Part shown: positions 43,752-54,133 of the stretch, in pieces
Layout: each line of letters opens with the position of its first letter
How positions within the stretch are numbered: position 1 is the stretch's first letter
DNA from: Microlunatus elymi
GTDB taxonomy: Bacteria > Actinomycetota > Actinomycetes > Propionibacteriales > Propionibacteriaceae
DNA length: 64,000 bases
Assembly (NCBI RefSeq): GCF_007362775.1
Contig: NZ_CP041692.1
Location: forward strand, 4,774,001 to 4,838,000
Reading direction: 5' to 3'
The notes under the pieces: model-generated
The model's database searches: none
Told to the model about the DNA's origin: nothing
The model's input: only the letters and a program-made list of their open reading frames with translations
Program-made: the position numbers and the translations under genes

Positions 43752-44459
43752 ATGGCCGCCCTGCTGCTGCTGACCAACGACATGCAGGTGTCGACCGAGG
43801 TGCTGCCCGCGCTCGAACTCCTGTCCCACCACGTACGCGTGACTTCCGCCGAACCGACAGCGCTGCTCGACGCACCGGTCGCCGACGTGATCCTGCTGGA
43901 CGCCCGCCGCGACCTGGCCGGAGCCCGTGCCCTGTGCCGGCTGATCCAGACCGCCGGCAAGGAAGCGCCGCTGATCGTCATCGTCACCGACGGCGGACTG
44001 GCCGCGTTGTCCAACGACTGGGGCTTTGACGACGTGATCCTGTGCACCGCCGGGCCGGCCGAGGTGGATGCTCGGATCCGGCTGGCCACCAGCCCCAGCA
44101 CGCCCGAGGACAGCGAACAGCTCATCCACTCCGGCAGCATCGTGATCGACGAGGCCGGCTACTCGGCCAAGCTGAACGGCCAGCAGCTCGACCTGACCTA
44201 CACCGAGTTCGAACTGCTGAAGTACCTCGCCCAGCATCCCGGCCGGGTCTTCAGCCGGCAGCAGCTGCTCAGCGACGTGTGGGGCTACGACTACTACGGC
44301 GGCACCCGCACCGTCGACGTCCACGTCCGGCGTCTGCGCGCCAAGCTCGGGCCGGAGTACGAATCGGTGATCGGCACCGTACGCAATGTTGGCTATCGCT
44401 TCGTGGTGCCCGCCGACGACACCGCCGCCCAGCAGTCCCGGGTCAGCACCAGCTCCTGA
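43752..44459 (+). CDS. glnR: GlnR-type winged-helix response regulator
   Basis: A 235-residue orphan OmpR-family regulator of nitrogen metabolism. The N-terminal receiver is atypical: Asp50 (VILLDARRD) is kept but the acidic N-terminal pair is missing (LLLTNDMQ), which fits phosphorylation-independent dimers as known for GlnR. The winged helix is at about 130-225 ([32 protein letters not shown]). The neighbourhood with sulfurtransferase and DUF1416 genes matches Rv0814c-Rv0818 of M. tuberculosis. RBS GGGAGAA. Confidence 0.9.
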   Translation: MAALLLLTNDMQVSTEVLPALELLSHHVRVTSAEPTALLDAPVADVILLDARRDLAGARALCRLIQTAGKEAPLIVIVTDGGLAALSNDWGFDDVILCTAGPAEVDARIRLATSPSTPEDSEQLIHSGSIVIDEAGYSAKLNGQQLDLTYTEFELLKYLAQHPGRVFSRQQLLSDVWGYDYYGGTRTVDVHVRRLRAKLGPEYESVIGTVRNVGYRFVVPADDTAAQQSRVSTSS

Positions 44460-44567
44460 AGCTCCTGAGGCTGCTGCCGGCCGTTGACCCGATGGTCCCA
44501 GCAGCCAACCGATCGGAAACTCACTAGAGTCGACACAGGGTAGGCGCACGCGTAGGGGGCGTGGGGC

Positions 44568-45332
44568 ATGTCGACGTGGACGAGTACGACTCTGATCGGG
44601 TCGGTTCAGCGCGCCCTGAGGGTCCTCGACGTGGTCGCCGATGCGTCCCGGCCGTTGACGGTGAAGGCCGTGGCCACCCGGTCCGGGCTGAGCCTCGGCA
44701 CCACGTACAACCTGGTTCGGACGCTGATCCACGAGGGCTATCTGCGCGGCGACACCGACGGATTGCTTCTCGGCCCCCGGTTTCCGGCGTTGCGAGCCCA
44801 GGATCAGCACGGCATCCTGCTCGCACGGGTGCGTGAGGCGCTGTCCCAGGTCTCGGACGAGATCGGCGCGGCGGCCTATCTGTCTCGCTATCAGGACGGC
44901 GAGATCAACGTGGTGGACATCGTCGATGCCGCCAGCCATCCGCGGGTCGCGCTCTGGGTCGGCATCCAGGACAGCGCGCACGCCACCGCACTGGGCAAGC
45001 AGATCCTGGCCACCCTGTCACCCGAGGAGCGGCTGGACTATCTCTCCCGGCATCCGCCGGCCGACCTGACCCAGAACACGATCAGCAATCGGCGGGTCCT
45101 GCTCCAGCACCTCGATCGGGTCCGGGACGCGGCCCTCGATCGCGGCGAGTACGCCGTCGGCTACACCTGCCTGGCGGTGCCGGTGCAGACCACCGACTCG
45201 ATCGCGGCGTTGGCGATCTCGCTGCCGGCCGACGATCGCCGGATCGCCGACCTGGCCTCGATCACCGACAAACTGCGCGCGATAGCGGCCAACCTGTCGC
45301 TGCAACTGGCCGCCGACCGCTTCGACGAGTGA
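44568..45332 (+). CDS. IclR-family transcriptional regulator
   Basis: A 254-residue regulator. The N-terminal winged helix (GSVQRALRVLDVVADASRPLTVKAV...GTTYNLVRTL) is followed by the IclR effector domain (ALGKQILATLSPEERLDYL; GYTCLAVPV). Effector and targets unknown. It stands alone, about 110 nt after glnR, and converges on the lacI gene. Confidence 0.9.
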   Translation: MSTWTSTTLIGSVQRALRVLDVVADASRPLTVKAVATRSGLSLGTTYNLVRTLIHEGYLRGDTDGLLLGPRFPALRAQDQHGILLARVREALSQVSDEIGAAAYLSRYQDGEINVVDIVDAASHPRVALWVGIQDSAHATALGKQILATLSPEERLDYLSRHPPADLTQNTISNRRVLLQHLDRVRDAALDRGEYAVGYTCLAVPVQTTDSIAALAISLPADDRRIADLASITDKLRAIAANLSLQLAADRFDE

Positions 45333-45653
45333 TCTCGCCTCCATCGGCGACCCGGATTCCAGAGGCTTTGGACCCTGTTTCAGCATCTGAAGATCGACGG
45401 GCTGACGGGATCGCGGACGGCTCCTAAAGTCGGCTGTATCGACACCGGGTGACGCGCCCCCCACTCGAACTTCTGCCGAATCCGGCGTCGACCAGTCACC
45501 GCGCGAAGGGCGTTCGGAAACCCCCGATCCGGGTGCTCCGCCGCCGGTGCCGAGCGAAAGCGTCTCCTGGCCGGGAGGCTGCGCCCCAGCTGCCTCTCCC
45601 TACCTATCAGGCAGCGCCCTGGCCGGAGGCGCTTTCGCATGCTTCAAGACGGA
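45333..45653. other. Gene-free stretch between convergent iclR- and lacI-type genes
   Basis: 321 nt without a gene. Its notable structure is the hairpin at 45554-45638; the rest shows no coding pattern or RNA gene that I can recognise. Confidence 0.5.
45554..45638. terminator. Large hairpin between convergent genes
   Basis: GCGAAAGCGTCTCC pairs with GGAGGCGCTTTCGC (14 bp, one G-T), enclosing a second stem GCTGCC / GGCAGC. It sits 15 nt from the lacI stop and probably ends transcription in that direction. Confidence 0.65.
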
Positions 45654-46670
45654 TCAGGTCGACTCCCTGATCACCAGCTTGTGGCGCACCTTCCGCCGGG
45701 CCCCCCGCGATCCGGCAGCGATGCTGCCGTCCAGCCGGCCGAGGGCGATGTCCACCGCAGCCGCGGCGACCTTGGTCATGTCCAGCGCCAGGCTGGTCAG
45801 CATCGGCGTGACGTAGGTGCCGGCGGCCAGCCCGTCGACGCCGACGACCCGGACGTCGCGTGGGACCTCGCGACCGTGTTGACGCAACGCCTTGAGCGCG
45901 CCGAAGGCGGTGATGTCGTTGAAGCACATGATCGCGTCCGTCCGCGGCATGGTGGTGATGATCTCGGTTGTCGCCCGGATCCCGTCGGAGAGTTGATCAC
46001 CGCCGGCATGCAGTACCGGTGCCGAGATGCCGTGGCCTTGCATGAGTTTGATGAACTGCCGGGCGCGTTCGGTCAAGCCGGACTCGTCCCGGCTGGAGTC
46101 CAACATCACCGGACGCCGGACCCCGCGCTGCAGCAGATGATCAACCACCTCGGCCATCCCGCGACCAAGATCAAAATTCACCGAACCCGGTACTGCTGTC
46201 GGGTCCGGGGCGTCGATCCGTACCACCGGCACCCCGGGCAGCAGCCGGGACAGCTCCTCGTAGTCCAGATGTACGTAGCCGATCAGCGCGTCGACCTGAT
46301 CGGCCAGTTGGCCGATCAGGTCGCGCTGGTTGTCGACTCCGCTGCAGTCCATCAACACCACCGTCCAGCCGCGTTCGGCGGCCCGGGTGACGACCGCCGA
46401 GGACAGCTCGGGATAGTACGGATTGACCAGGTTGTCGATCACCAGGCCGATGGTGTGATGATCATGGAGTACCAGACCGCGACCGAACCGGGACGGGTGA
46501 TAGCCGAGCTCCCGGGCCGCCAGCAACACCCGTTCCTTGGTGCCGGCGTTGATCCCGGGCATGTCGTTCATCGCCCGGGTGACGGTTTGCCGGGACACCC
46601 GCGCCGCCTCGGCGACGTCGCGGATGGTGACCCGGCGCCCCGCCGACGCCGCCACCGGGGCCTTGATCAT
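45654..46670 (-). CDS. LacI-family transcriptional regulator
   Basis: A 338-residue repressor. The N-terminal helix-turn-helix and hinge are clear (TIRDVAEAARVSRQTVTRAM, then GINAGTKERVLLAARELGYHPS), followed by a periplasmic-binding-protein-like effector domain. Its ATG overlaps the end of the fused oxidoreductase gene by 4 nt, so it is co-transcribed with it. The 22-bp palindrome at 48784 is its likely operator. The effector is probably the sugar handled by this locus. Confidence 0.92.
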   Translation of the reverse strand: MIKAPVAASAGRRVTIRDVAEAARVSRQTVTRAMNDMPGINAGTKERVLLAARELGYHPSRFGRGLVLHDHHTIGLVIDNLVNPYYPELSSAVVTRAAERGWTVVLMDCSGVDNQRDLIGQLADQVDALIGYVHLDYEELSRLLPGVPVVRIDAPDPTAVPGSVNFDLGRGMAEVVDHLLQRGVRRPVMLDSSRDESGLTERARQFIKLMQGHGISAPVLHAGGDQLSDGIRATTEIITTMPRTDAIMCFNDITAFGALKALRQHGREVPRDVRVVGVDGLAAGTYVTPMLTSLALDMTKVAAAAVDIALGRLDGSIAAGSRGARRKVRHKLVIREST

Positions 46671-48700
46671 TTGCGCAGATCGAGCCAGGCCAACTGCTCC
46701 TCGGACAGCTCGACACCGACGCCCTGCAAGGAAGAACGGGTCTCGGTGATCGACCGCGGGCCGAACAACGGGAAGGTCGGGAACGGCTGACCCAACACGT
46801 ACGCCAACGCGATCGCCGTGGCCGGCACGCCCAGCTCGGCACCCAGCTTCTCCGCCCGGCGGAGTCGTTCGAAGTTGTCGTCGCTGTAGTAGCAGCGGAC
46901 CAACTCGGGATCGCTGCGATCATCGGGCCGGGCCGGTCGCGCGAAGAAGCCGCGCGCCTGCGAAGACCAAGGCAGCAAGGGAATCTTGCTCTCGGTCAGC
47001 CACTGCTTGGAGGCCGGGTCGGTGACGTGCTTACAGCCGTCCCAGGGCACGTCGTAGGCCTCGGCCAGCCCGAAGTGGTTGCTCAGCACACTGAAGCCCT
47101 GGCGGCCGTTGGCCTCGGCGTAGGCGTTGGCCTCCTCGAACCGTTCCCTGGTCCAGTTGGAGCCGCCGAAGACCTTGATCCGGCCCGCCCGGTAGTGCTC
47201 GTCCAGCACGTCGACGAATTCGCCGACCGGGATGTCCAGATTGTCGCGATGCATCATGTAGATGTCGGCGTAGTCGGACTGCTGGCGTTCCAGCGACTCC
47301 AGCAGCTGGGAGGTCAGCGACTCCGGATCGCAGTGCGGGGTGTGTGCCCCCTTCACGATCACCACCACGTCGTCACGGACGCCGCGATTGGCCATCCACT
47401 GACCGAGCAACTTCTCATGTCGTCCGCCGCCGTAGATGTAGCCGGTGTCGAACGCATTGCCACCGAGGCTGAAGAAGTGATCGAACATCGCCGATGCATG
47501 CGCCAGATCGGGCTGGTTGTCGCAACCCATCACCAACCGGGAGATCTGCTTGTCGATGCCGGGAATCGTTCCGTACTTCATCGGTGGGGTGTGCAGCCGT
47601 TCGCTCGGCCGGACATCCAGCGGTTCGCCGTCCACGGTGGGGATGTCGGCGGTGTCGCCCTCGAACGGGTACTGCAGTCCGATCGCGGCCCGCCACTGAT
47701 CCAGCACCTTGGCGTTACCGAGTGTGTCGTCCAGGCTCATCTCGATCGGGCCGGTCGCGGCTTGATCACCGACCGATTCGGCGACGCCGTCGGCTTCCAG
47801 CGCGTACGGGAAGCTGCCGGCAAAGCTTTGCTGCACAGGGTCTTCGCCGATCTTGGTCACGGTGATCACCGGATCCTCGGACAGTGTCCAGGGATCGGCG
47901 ATCTCGATCTTGCCGGCCGAGCCGTAGATGCTGACCGTGTTGGTGTCCTGCAGCCGGACACCGGTCCGCACCACGGCGGTGATGCCGCCGGCGAAGCCGA
48001 GATCGGCCACCGCCCACTCGTCCACCCCGGTGCTACCGATGCTGCCGGATGCGGTGAACGAGACCGGCTCGGCGACACGCTTGCCCAGGGCGGCGCCCGC
48101 GATCGCGCGGGCGTAGGAGACCGGGTAGCCGCCCACGTCGAGGATTCCGCCACCGGCGGTCTCCGGCGTGAACAGACGTCCCTCCTGCCGGCCGGCGCGG
48201 AAGGCGAAGGTGGCGTCGATGTGCCGGATCTCGCCGATCGCGCCCTCGGCCACCAGCCGCAGCACCTCCCGGGTCTGCGGGTGGAAGCGATACATGTACG
48301 CCTCGACCAGCACCTGGCCGGTGTCGCGGGCGGCGTCGACCACGGCCATCACCTGACCGTTGTTGGGCGCCAGCGGCTTCTCGCACAGCACCTGCTTGCC
48401 GGCCCTAAGCGCGGCGATCGTCAATCGGGCGTGGGTGGTGTGCACGGTCGACACGTAGACCGCGTCGATCTCGGGTGAGGCGAGAACGTCGTCGTAGCTG
48501 CCGATCACCGCGTTGTCGTCGAGGCCGAACTCGTCGGCGAACTTGCGCGCCCGGTCCGCATCGGAGCTGCCGACACCGGCCAGCGTGCCGTACCGGCTGT
48601 GCGGAAGCTGACCGGCGAAGCGGCGAGCGATGTTGCCCGGGCCGAGGACTGCCCAGCGCAGCGAGCGGGCTGAGTCTGTGGAAGGACTCATCGTTGACAT
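46667..48700 (-). CDS. Fused Gfo/Idh/MocA oxidoreductase - aldo/keto reductase
   Basis: A 677-residue two-enzyme fusion. Residues ~15-340 are a Gfo/Idh/MocA dehydrogenase: Rossmann AVLGPGNIARR, the catalytic CEKPLAPN, and the C-terminal beta-sheet domain. Residues ~365-677 are an aldo/keto reductase: FDTGYIYGGG (Asp and Tyr), VIVKGAH (Lys) and YMMHRDNLD (His) give the tetrad. Channelled oxidation and reduction of a sugar or cyclitol is likely. ATG 48700 is chosen; 48691 is possible. It forms an operon with lacI and is divergent from the ABC importer. Confidence 0.88.
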   Translation of the reverse strand: MSTMSPSTDSARSLRWAVLGPGNIARRFAGQLPHSRYGTLAGVGSSDADRARKFADEFGLDDNAVIGSYDDVLASPEIDAVYVSTVHTTHARLTIAALRAGKQVLCEKPLAPNNGQVMAVVDAARDTGQVLVEAYMYRFHPQTREVLRLVAEGAIGEIRHIDATFAFRAGRQEGRLFTPETAGGGILDVGGYPVSYARAIAGAALGKRVAEPVSFTASGSIGSTGVDEWAVADLGFAGGITAVVRTGVRLQDTNTVSIYGSAGKIEIADPWTLSEDPVITVTKIGEDPVQQSFAGSFPYALEADGVAESVGDQAATGPIEMSLDDTLGNAKVLDQWRAAIGLQYPFEGDTADIPTVDGEPLDVRPSERLHTPPMKYGTIPGIDKQISRLVMGCDNQPDLAHASAMFDHFFSLGGNAFDTGYIYGGGRHEKLLGQWMANRGVRDDVVVIVKGAHTPHCDPESLTSQLLESLERQQSDYADIYMMHRDNLDIPVGEFVDVLDEHYRAGRIKVFGGSNWTRERFEEANAYAEANGRQGFSVLSNHFGLAEAYDVPWDGCKHVTDPASKQWLTESKIPLLPWSSQARGFFARPARPDDRSDPELVRCYYSDDNFERLRRAEKLGAELGVPATAIALAYVLGQPFPTFPLFGPRSITETRSSLQGVGVELSEEQLAWLDLRK

Positions 48701-48743
48701 CAATCCCATCGAAAGCTTTGAAGGTTGTGAGCGAACCCAACTA

Positions 48744-48772
48744 TTGACATCCCGCACGGCGGCTGTCAATGT
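48744..48772. promoter_or_regulatory. Overlapping divergent promoters of the sugar locus
   Basis: TTGACA on the plus strand (48744-48749) and TTGACA on the minus strand (48769-48764) face each other. Each has a CAAT-type hexamer about 17 nt away (CAATGT and CAATAG). The two promoters overlap, so one regulator could govern both directions. Confidence 0.45.
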
Positions 48773-48783
48773 TCCAGCCAAAG

Positions 48784-48805
48784 GAATCGTGAACGTTCAC
48801 GATTC
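48784..48805. promoter_or_regulatory. LacI-type operator, perfect 22-bp palindrome
   Basis: GAATCGTGAAC followed directly by its complement GTTCACGATTC, with the central CG typical of LacI-family sites. It lies between the divergent oxidoreductase-lacI genes and the ABC importer genes. A second inverted repeat, CATGATCATC / GATGATCATG with a 5-nt loop, follows at 48817-48841. Confidence 0.8.
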
Positions 48806-48886
48806 GCACCTCGCGCCATGATCATCTTCGCGATGATCATGGTTCGTCCATGTCCGTGTTCACCTCAGAGCCGAGAGTGAGAGCCG

Positions 48887-50179
48887 ATGGCCGGATTCTC
48901 TCGAAGATCGCTCCTCGCCGGCGCCGCCGGCCTGGGAGCACTAGCAACCGCCGGAGCCTTGTCAGGCTGCGGCTCGACCACGTCCATCTCGTCCGACCCC
49001 AAGGAACTGGTGCTCTGGTACTGGGACCGGTCGGCCGATCCGAAGCTCCTGGCCATCGCGGCCAAGGAAATCCCGGGAACCAACGGGATGCGATTGCGCG
49101 CCGACCTCGTCGGCGGCACCTTCGACACCAAACTCCGTACCAGTCTGGCCGGGAACGCCTACATCCCCGACCTGACCTACATCAACTCCAATGTGTCGCT
49201 GTACTTCCCGAACGAGTCGATGTTCCTGGACCTGAACGACCTCGGGGCGCAGCAGTACAAGGACCTCTACTTCGACTGGAAGTGGCAACTCGGCGTCACC
49301 CCGACGAACCGGTTCTGCTTCTTCCCGCTGGACACCGGTCCGACCGGCTTCTACTACCGCAAGGACGTCTTCGACAAGGCCCAGATCGAATCCGATCCGG
49401 ACGCGGTCAGCGAGCAGATCAAGACCTGGGACGGCTATATCGAGCTGGGCCAGAAACTGAAGAAGAACGTCGGCTCGTTCATGGACATCAACGCCGGCGT
49501 GATCTTCGGCCAGTTCATCAACGCCAGCCCCGAGCGCTACTTCAACAAGGCCGGCAAGCTGCTCTACATGGAGCCGAACAGCGCGATCAAGCAGGCCTGG
49601 GACACCGCGGTGAAGGCGATCAAGGCCGGGGTCACCGGCAATCAGCAGAACAGCACCGATCAGAACGCGGCCTGGACCAGCGGCAAGACCGCCGGACACA
49701 TCGAGGCCGTCTGGTGGGCGCAGATCCTGACCGACACCGCACCCGACACCAAGGGCAAGTGGCGACTGGCGTCGCAACCGGTCCGGCCCGGCAACAGCGG
49801 CGGATCGTTCGTCTGCCTGCCGCACACCTGCAAGGATCCGGAGGCCGCGTTCAAGTTGATCACCTGGATGAACAACCCGCAGAACCAGGCCCAGTCCTAC
49901 AACAACATGCAGTTGTTCCCCTCCGCCCTCGACTCGTTCAAGGGCGATCTGATGAAGGGCAACAACAGCTTCTTCGCCGGTCAGGACACCCAGACGTTCT
50001 TCCTGAAGTCGGCCGAGTCCGTACCGACTGCCTTCATCAGCACGTTCGAGACCCAGGCGCAGTACTTCGGCACCGAGATCATCAACGTCGAGAGCGCGGG
50101 CAAGAATCCCGACCAGGCCTGGGAAGACGCGGTGAATCAGACCAACAAGACTCTGCGGAAGCGAGGGATCGACGTATGA
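48887..50179 (+). CDS. Sugar-type ABC transporter substrate-binding lipoprotein
   Basis: A 430-residue family 1 solute-binding protein. The N-terminus has a twin-arginine motif (FSRRSLLAG) and a lipobox LSGC (Cys about residue 28), so it is probably exported folded through Tat and lipid-anchored. The mature part follows the carbohydrate-binder pattern (LVLWYWDRS; TGFYYRKDVFDKA). It heads an importer operon; the two permease genes follow with 4-nt overlaps, and no ATPase is encoded, so a shared MsiK-like ATPase is expected. Confidence 0.92.
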   Translation: MAGFSRRSLLAGAAGLGALATAGALSGCGSTTSISSDPKELVLWYWDRSADPKLLAIAAKEIPGTNGMRLRADLVGGTFDTKLRTSLAGNAYIPDLTYINSNVSLYFPNESMFLDLNDLGAQQYKDLYFDWKWQLGVTPTNRFCFFPLDTGPTGFYYRKDVFDKAQIESDPDAVSEQIKTWDGYIELGQKLKKNVGSFMDINAGVIFGQFINASPERYFNKAGKLLYMEPNSAIKQAWDTAVKAIKAGVTGNQQNSTDQNAAWTSGKTAGHIEAVWWAQILTDTAPDTKGKWRLASQPVRPGNSGGSFVCLPHTCKDPEAAFKLITWMNNPQNQAQSYNNMQLFPSALDSFKGDLMKGNNSFFAGQDTQTFFLKSAESVPTAFISTFETQAQYFGTEIINVESAGKNPDQAWEDAVNQTNKTLRKRGIDV

Positions 50180-51171
50180 CAGCCACGAATCCCGCGGTCT
50201 CGACCACGACTCCCGCGATCAAACCCACCACGGCACCGGCCGGCCGGCCACGGAATCCGTTGAAGCGGTTCTGGCCGCAGTACGTGTCGGTGGCCCCGTT
50301 CTACATCCTCTTCCTGGTGTTCGGGCTGTTCCCGTTGGTGTTCTCGATCTATCTGTCGTTCACCAACTGGGACGGGATGGGCAAGCGGACCTTCGTCGGA
50401 CTGGCCCAGTATCGCTATCTGATCACCGATGCGCGGTTCTGGAACGCGGTCGGCAACACGTTCATCATCTGGTTCATGTCGACGATCCCGATGTTGTTCT
50501 TCGCGTTGATCATCGCCTTCCTGCTGCATCAGAACATCCGGTTCAAGGGCTTCTACCGGGTCGCCTACTTCATCCCGAACGTGACCAGCATGGTCGCGAT
50601 GGCGATCGTCTTCGGCTCGGTCTTCTCCAACAGCTTCGGCTTGATCAACTCCGCCCTGCAGGCCATCGGCGCCGCCCAGATCCCCTGGCTGTCCAGCCCG
50701 TGGGGGATCAAGTTCACCATCGCCATGATGGTGATCTGGCGCTGGACCGGTTACAACGCGATCTTGTATCTGGCCGGACTGCAGGCCATCCCCACCGAAC
50801 TGTACGAATCCGCAAGAGTCGACGGCGCCGGCACCTGGAGCATCTTCGGCCGGATCACCGTGCCGATGCTGCGGCCGGTGATCTTGTTCACCGTGATCAC
50901 CTCCACCATCGGCGGCCTGAGCTTGTTCACCGAACCTCAGGTCCTGCTCGGCAACTCTGGCGGCCCCGGTGAGGCCGGCATGACGATCGTGCTGTACCAG
51001 TACAACCAGGCCTTCACCCAGTTCGACTTCGGCTACGGCTCGGCGATCGCCTGGGCCCTGTTCATCATCGCCGCGATCTTTGCCATCATCAACTGGCGCC
51101 TGGTCTCCGAACGCGACACCGACGGCAACACGAAACGACGGATCCGCCGTCGGCGGGAGGTAGCCCGATGA
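50176..51171 (+). CDS. ABC sugar permease (MalF-type)
   Basis: A 331-residue permease with six helices. The EAA loop that contacts the ATPase reads [21 protein letters not shown] Thr/Pro-rich N-terminal tail precedes helix 1. It overlaps its neighbours on both sides by 4 nt. Confidence 0.92.
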   Translation: MTATNPAVSTTTPAIKPTTAPAGRPRNPLKRFWPQYVSVAPFYILFLVFGLFPLVFSIYLSFTNWDGMGKRTFVGLAQYRYLITDARFWNAVGNTFIIWFMSTIPMLFFALIIAFLLHQNIRFKGFYRVAYFIPNVTSMVAMAIVFGSVFSNSFGLINSALQAIGAAQIPWLSSPWGIKFTIAMMVIWRWTGYNAILYLAGLQAIPTELYESARVDGAGTWSIFGRITVPMLRPVILFTVITSTIGGLSLFTEPQVLLGNSGGPGEAGMTIVLYQYNQAFTQFDFGYGSAIAWALFIIAAIFAIINWRLVSERDTDGNTKRRIRRRREVAR

Positions 51172-52067
51172 CTGCAACGCTGGATGTCGGCTCGGCCCGA
51201 TTGGGCGATCCGACCGGCAAATCGACCAACGCCGCGGCCCGACGCAAGACGCTGGTGACACGGATCGTCACCCACATCTGCATCATCATCGGCGTGATCT
51301 TCTCGCTGTTCCCGTTCTACTGGCTGCTGGTGATGTCCACCCACACCACCGCCGAGATCTTCGGCTACCCGCCGAAACTGTGGGTCGGGTCCAGCTTCGC
51401 CGAGAACGTGAAGGGCGTGATCGACAACGTCGACCTGTTCCGGGCCCTGCTGAACACCTTTCTGATCTCGGCCGCGGTCGCGATCCTGGTGATGTTCTTC
51501 GACTCCCTGGCCGCCTACTCCTTCGCCAAGTACAACTTCCCGGCCAAGAACATCCTGTTCACCATCTTGATGGCAACGTTCCTGGTCCCCGGCAGCCTGT
51601 CCTTGGTGCCCAGCTTCGTGCTGATGAGCTGGCTGGGCTGGATCGGCAGCTTCGCCGCCCTGATCGTGCCCGGCGCCGCCAACGCGTTCGGCATCTTCCT
51701 GCTCAGACAGTTCGCCCAGTCCTCCATCCCCAACGAACTGGTCGAATCAGCACGCGTCGACGGTGCCGGCTTCTTCCGTACCTGGTGGAGCATCGGTGTA
51801 CCGATGATGCGCGGCGGCATTGCCTTCCTCGGCATCTTCACCTTCATCGGCACCTGGAACGACTACGTCTGGCCACTGATCGTGCTGGTCAACCCGCAAC
51901 GCCAGACCCTGCAGGTCGCCCTGTCCACCCTCAACTCCATCTACGCGACCGACTACGGCATGGTGATGGCCGGCGCCGTAATCAGCGTCGTACCGCTGAT
52001 CGGCATCTTCATCATCGGCTCCCGCCACTTCATCGCCAACATCGCCGCCGGCGCCCTGAAGGGGTAG
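51168..52067 (+). CDS. ABC sugar permease (MalG-type)
   Basis: A 299-residue permease with six helices, partner of the MalF-type gene. The EAA loop reads [20 protein letters not shown]. It ends the importer operon, and the repeat cluster at 52079 follows directly. Confidence 0.92.
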   Translation: MTATLDVGSARLGDPTGKSTNAAARRKTLVTRIVTHICIIIGVIFSLFPFYWLLVMSTHTTAEIFGYPPKLWVGSSFAENVKGVIDNVDLFRALLNTFLISAAVAILVMFFDSLAAYSFAKYNFPAKNILFTILMATFLVPGSLSLVPSFVLMSWLGWIGSFAALIVPGAANAFGIFLLRQFAQSSIPNELVESARVDGAGFFRTWWSIGVPMMRGGIAFLGIFTFIGTWNDYVWPLIVLVNPQRQTLQVALSTLNSIYATDYGMVMAGAVISVVPLIGIFIIGSRHFIANIAAGALKG

Positions 52068-52078
52068 CTGTCAGCAGG

Positions 52079-52204
52079 CCCTGAGCCTGTCGAAGACCAC
52101 CATCACAACCCCAAGGGTCCTGAGCCTGTCGAAGAAGGACCGGTATCACGCGCCGGTTCACGACCCTTCGACAAGCTCAGGGCCCTTTCAACGAGCTCAG
52201 GCCC
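52079..52204. repeat. Cluster of CTTCGACAGGCTCAGG-type repeats
   Basis: Four copies: CCCTGAGCCTGTCGAAG at 52079, TCCTGAGCCTGTCGAAG at 52118, and in inverse orientation CCCTTCGACAAGCTCAGGG at 52164 and TTTCAACGAGCTCAGG at 52186. The inverse pairs can form long hairpins and may terminate the importer operon. The family is one of the common dispersed repeats in bacteria. Confidence 0.8.
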
Positions 52205-52258
52205 TTTGGCGCTTGGCGGTGACTGAGGGTTCCGAACCTCGGTGCACCTTGCGTAAAC

Positions 52259-52273
52259 ATGCAGTGAGTGCAA
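52259..52273 (+). promoter_or_regulatory. Probable TetR-binding site before the MFS pump
   Basis: ATGCAGTGAGTGCAA matches 12 of 15 positions of the perfect palindrome in front of the tetR-type gene (55703-55717). It lies 63 nt upstream of the pump's ATG. Confidence 0.45.
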
Positions 52274-52335
52274 CGATCGTCCGTGCGTCGCGTTTCGGGG
52301 GCGGCGCACTCATCGACGACGTTGGGGTCTTCGCT

Positions 52336-54114
52336 ATGAGTACGACGACGCGTGCACCGGCACAACTTGATCAACACCATCCGTCCGATCTGACGCACCA
52401 GCAGATCATGGTCGTCTTCGGCGGGTTGATGCTGTGCATGTTGCTGGCGGCGTTGGATCAGACCATCGTCAACACGGCGATGCCGACCATCGCCGGCGAT
52501 CTGCACGGGCTGAACAAGATCAGTTGGGTGCTGACCTCGTACCTGCTCGCCTCCACCGTGGTGCTGTTGATCTACGGCAAGCTCGGCGATCAGTTCGGTC
52601 GCAAGGGCCTGTTCATGTTCGCGATCACGGTCTTCCTGATCGGCTCGATCCTGTCAGGGATCTCCCAGAGCATGAACCAGTTGATCGCTTTCCGTGCCCT
52701 GCAAGGGATCGGCGGCGGTGGTCTGATGATCGGCGCCCAGGCGATCATCGGCGACGTGGTCTCTCCCCGCGAGCGCGGGAAGTACATGGGGATGATCGGT
52801 GCGGTGTTCGGCGTCGCCACCGTGATCGGACCGTTGCTCGGCGGATTCTTCACCGATCACCTGTCCTGGCGCTGGTGTTTCTACGTCAACATCCCGATCG
52901 GCGCGGTCGCCTTGTTCGTGATCAGCACCGTGCTGCACCTGCCGAAGCGGCGGGAACACCATCGTCTCGACATCCTCGGCAGTTTCTTCATGGCAGCCGC
53001 CTCGGTCTGTTTGATCTTGGTCACCACCTGGGGCGGCACCAAGTACGACTGGAGCTCGCCGATGATCATTCTGCTGGCCGGCGGTTTCGTGGTCGCCGCG
53101 GTCGCGTTCGTCATCTCCGAGCACCGCGCCGCCGAGCCGATCCTGCCGCTGCGACTCTTCCGCGATCGCATCTTCGTGGTGTGCGCGGCGATGGGATTCA
53201 TCGTCGGCATCGCCATGTTCGGCGCCGTCGGCTATCTGCCGACATTCATCCAGACGGTGGACGGCGTGAGCGCCACGGCCTCCGGCCTGCTGCTGTTGCC
53301 GTTCGTGGCCGGCATGCTGGTCGGCACCATCGGCTCCGGGCGGCTGATCACCTCGACCGGCCGGTACAAGGTCTTCCCCATCTTCGGCACCGCGATCGCC
53401 GCCTTCGGGTGCGGTCTGCTGTCGCTGATGAGCGCCGACACGAGCCGGGTGACCAACGGCATCTACATGGCAGTGGTCGGCCTCGGTATCGGCCTGACCA
53501 TGCAAGTGCTGGTGCTGGCCGTGCAGAACTCGGCGCCATACCGGGACATGGGCTCGGCCACCGCGGCCACGAACTACTTCCGGCAGATGGGCGGTTCGGT
53601 CGGTGCGGCGGTCGTCGGCTCGGTCTTCATCCACCGGCTGACCGACAAGCTGGCCAGCAAGGTGCCGCCCGGGACCCATGTGCCGGCCTCGAACTCGATC
53701 ACTCCGGCCATGATCAACAAGTTGCCCGAGCAGGTGCAGGTGATCTTCCGTCATGCGTTCGCCGACGCCCTGACGCCGATCTATCTCTACCTCGTACCGG
53801 TGGTGGCGGTCGCCTTCGTACTGGCGTGGTTCCTGAAGGAGATCCCGCTGCGGACCCGGGCACCGGCACCGCAGTCGGGCGCTGAACTTGACGCGGTACG
53901 ACGGGACGCGCTGGCCGCTGGTCTGGTGCTGACCTTGATCGCTCGGCGAGTGAGCCGTTCCGGGGCGCCGGAGGGTGCGTTGAGCAGAGAGCTCGCGCGA
54001 CTCGCCGGCGATCATCCGGGTACCACCACCGAGCGGGCCAGACACGCTGCTGATCATCTGATCAGACCGGCCGCGATCGGGCTGCTCGGCGTCGCGGCCG
54101 GCGACCGGGGTTGA
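52336..54114 (+). CDS. MFS drug:H+ antiporter, DHA2 (EmrB/QacA) family
   Basis: A 592-residue transporter with about 14 transmembrane helices. The family motifs are visible: [17 protein letters not shown] in helix 1, [11 protein letters not shown] in loop 2-3, and the helix 5 [26 protein letters not shown] cytoplasmic tail of about 75 residues with helical Ala/Arg-rich character follows the last helix. ATG 52336. Two small membrane-protein genes follow closely. Confidence 0.9.
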   Translation: MSTTTRAPAQLDQHHPSDLTHQQIMVVFGGLMLCMLLAALDQTIVNTAMPTIAGDLHGLNKISWVLTSYLLASTVVLLIYGKLGDQFGRKGLFMFAITVFLIGSILSGISQSMNQLIAFRALQGIGGGGLMIGAQAIIGDVVSPRERGKYMGMIGAVFGVATVIGPLLGGFFTDHLSWRWCFYVNIPIGAVALFVISTVLHLPKRREHHRLDILGSFFMAAASVCLILVTTWGGTKYDWSSPMIILLAGGFVVAAVAFVISEHRAAEPILPLRLFRDRIFVVCAAMGFIVGIAMFGAVGYLPTFIQTVDGVSATASGLLLLPFVAGMLVGTIGSGRLITSTGRYKVFPIFGTAIAAFGCGLLSLMSADTSRVTNGIYMAVVGLGIGLTMQVLVLAVQNSAPYRDMGSATAATNYFRQMGGSVGAAVVGSVFIHRLTDKLASKVPPGTHVPASNSITPAMINKLPEQVQVIFRHAFADALTPIYLYLVPVVAVAFVLAWFLKEIPLRTRAPAPQSGAELDAVRRDALAAGLVLTLIARRVSRSGAPEGALSRELARLAGDHPGTTTERARHAADHLIRPAAIGLLGVAAGDRG

Positions 54115-54133
54115 CATGTAGGAAGGGATTTCC

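Noticed and set aside
52079-52204. CRISPR array from the repeated 17-mers
   Set aside because: The copies alternate in orientation, spacing is irregular and there are no cas genes; they are dispersed palindromic repeats.
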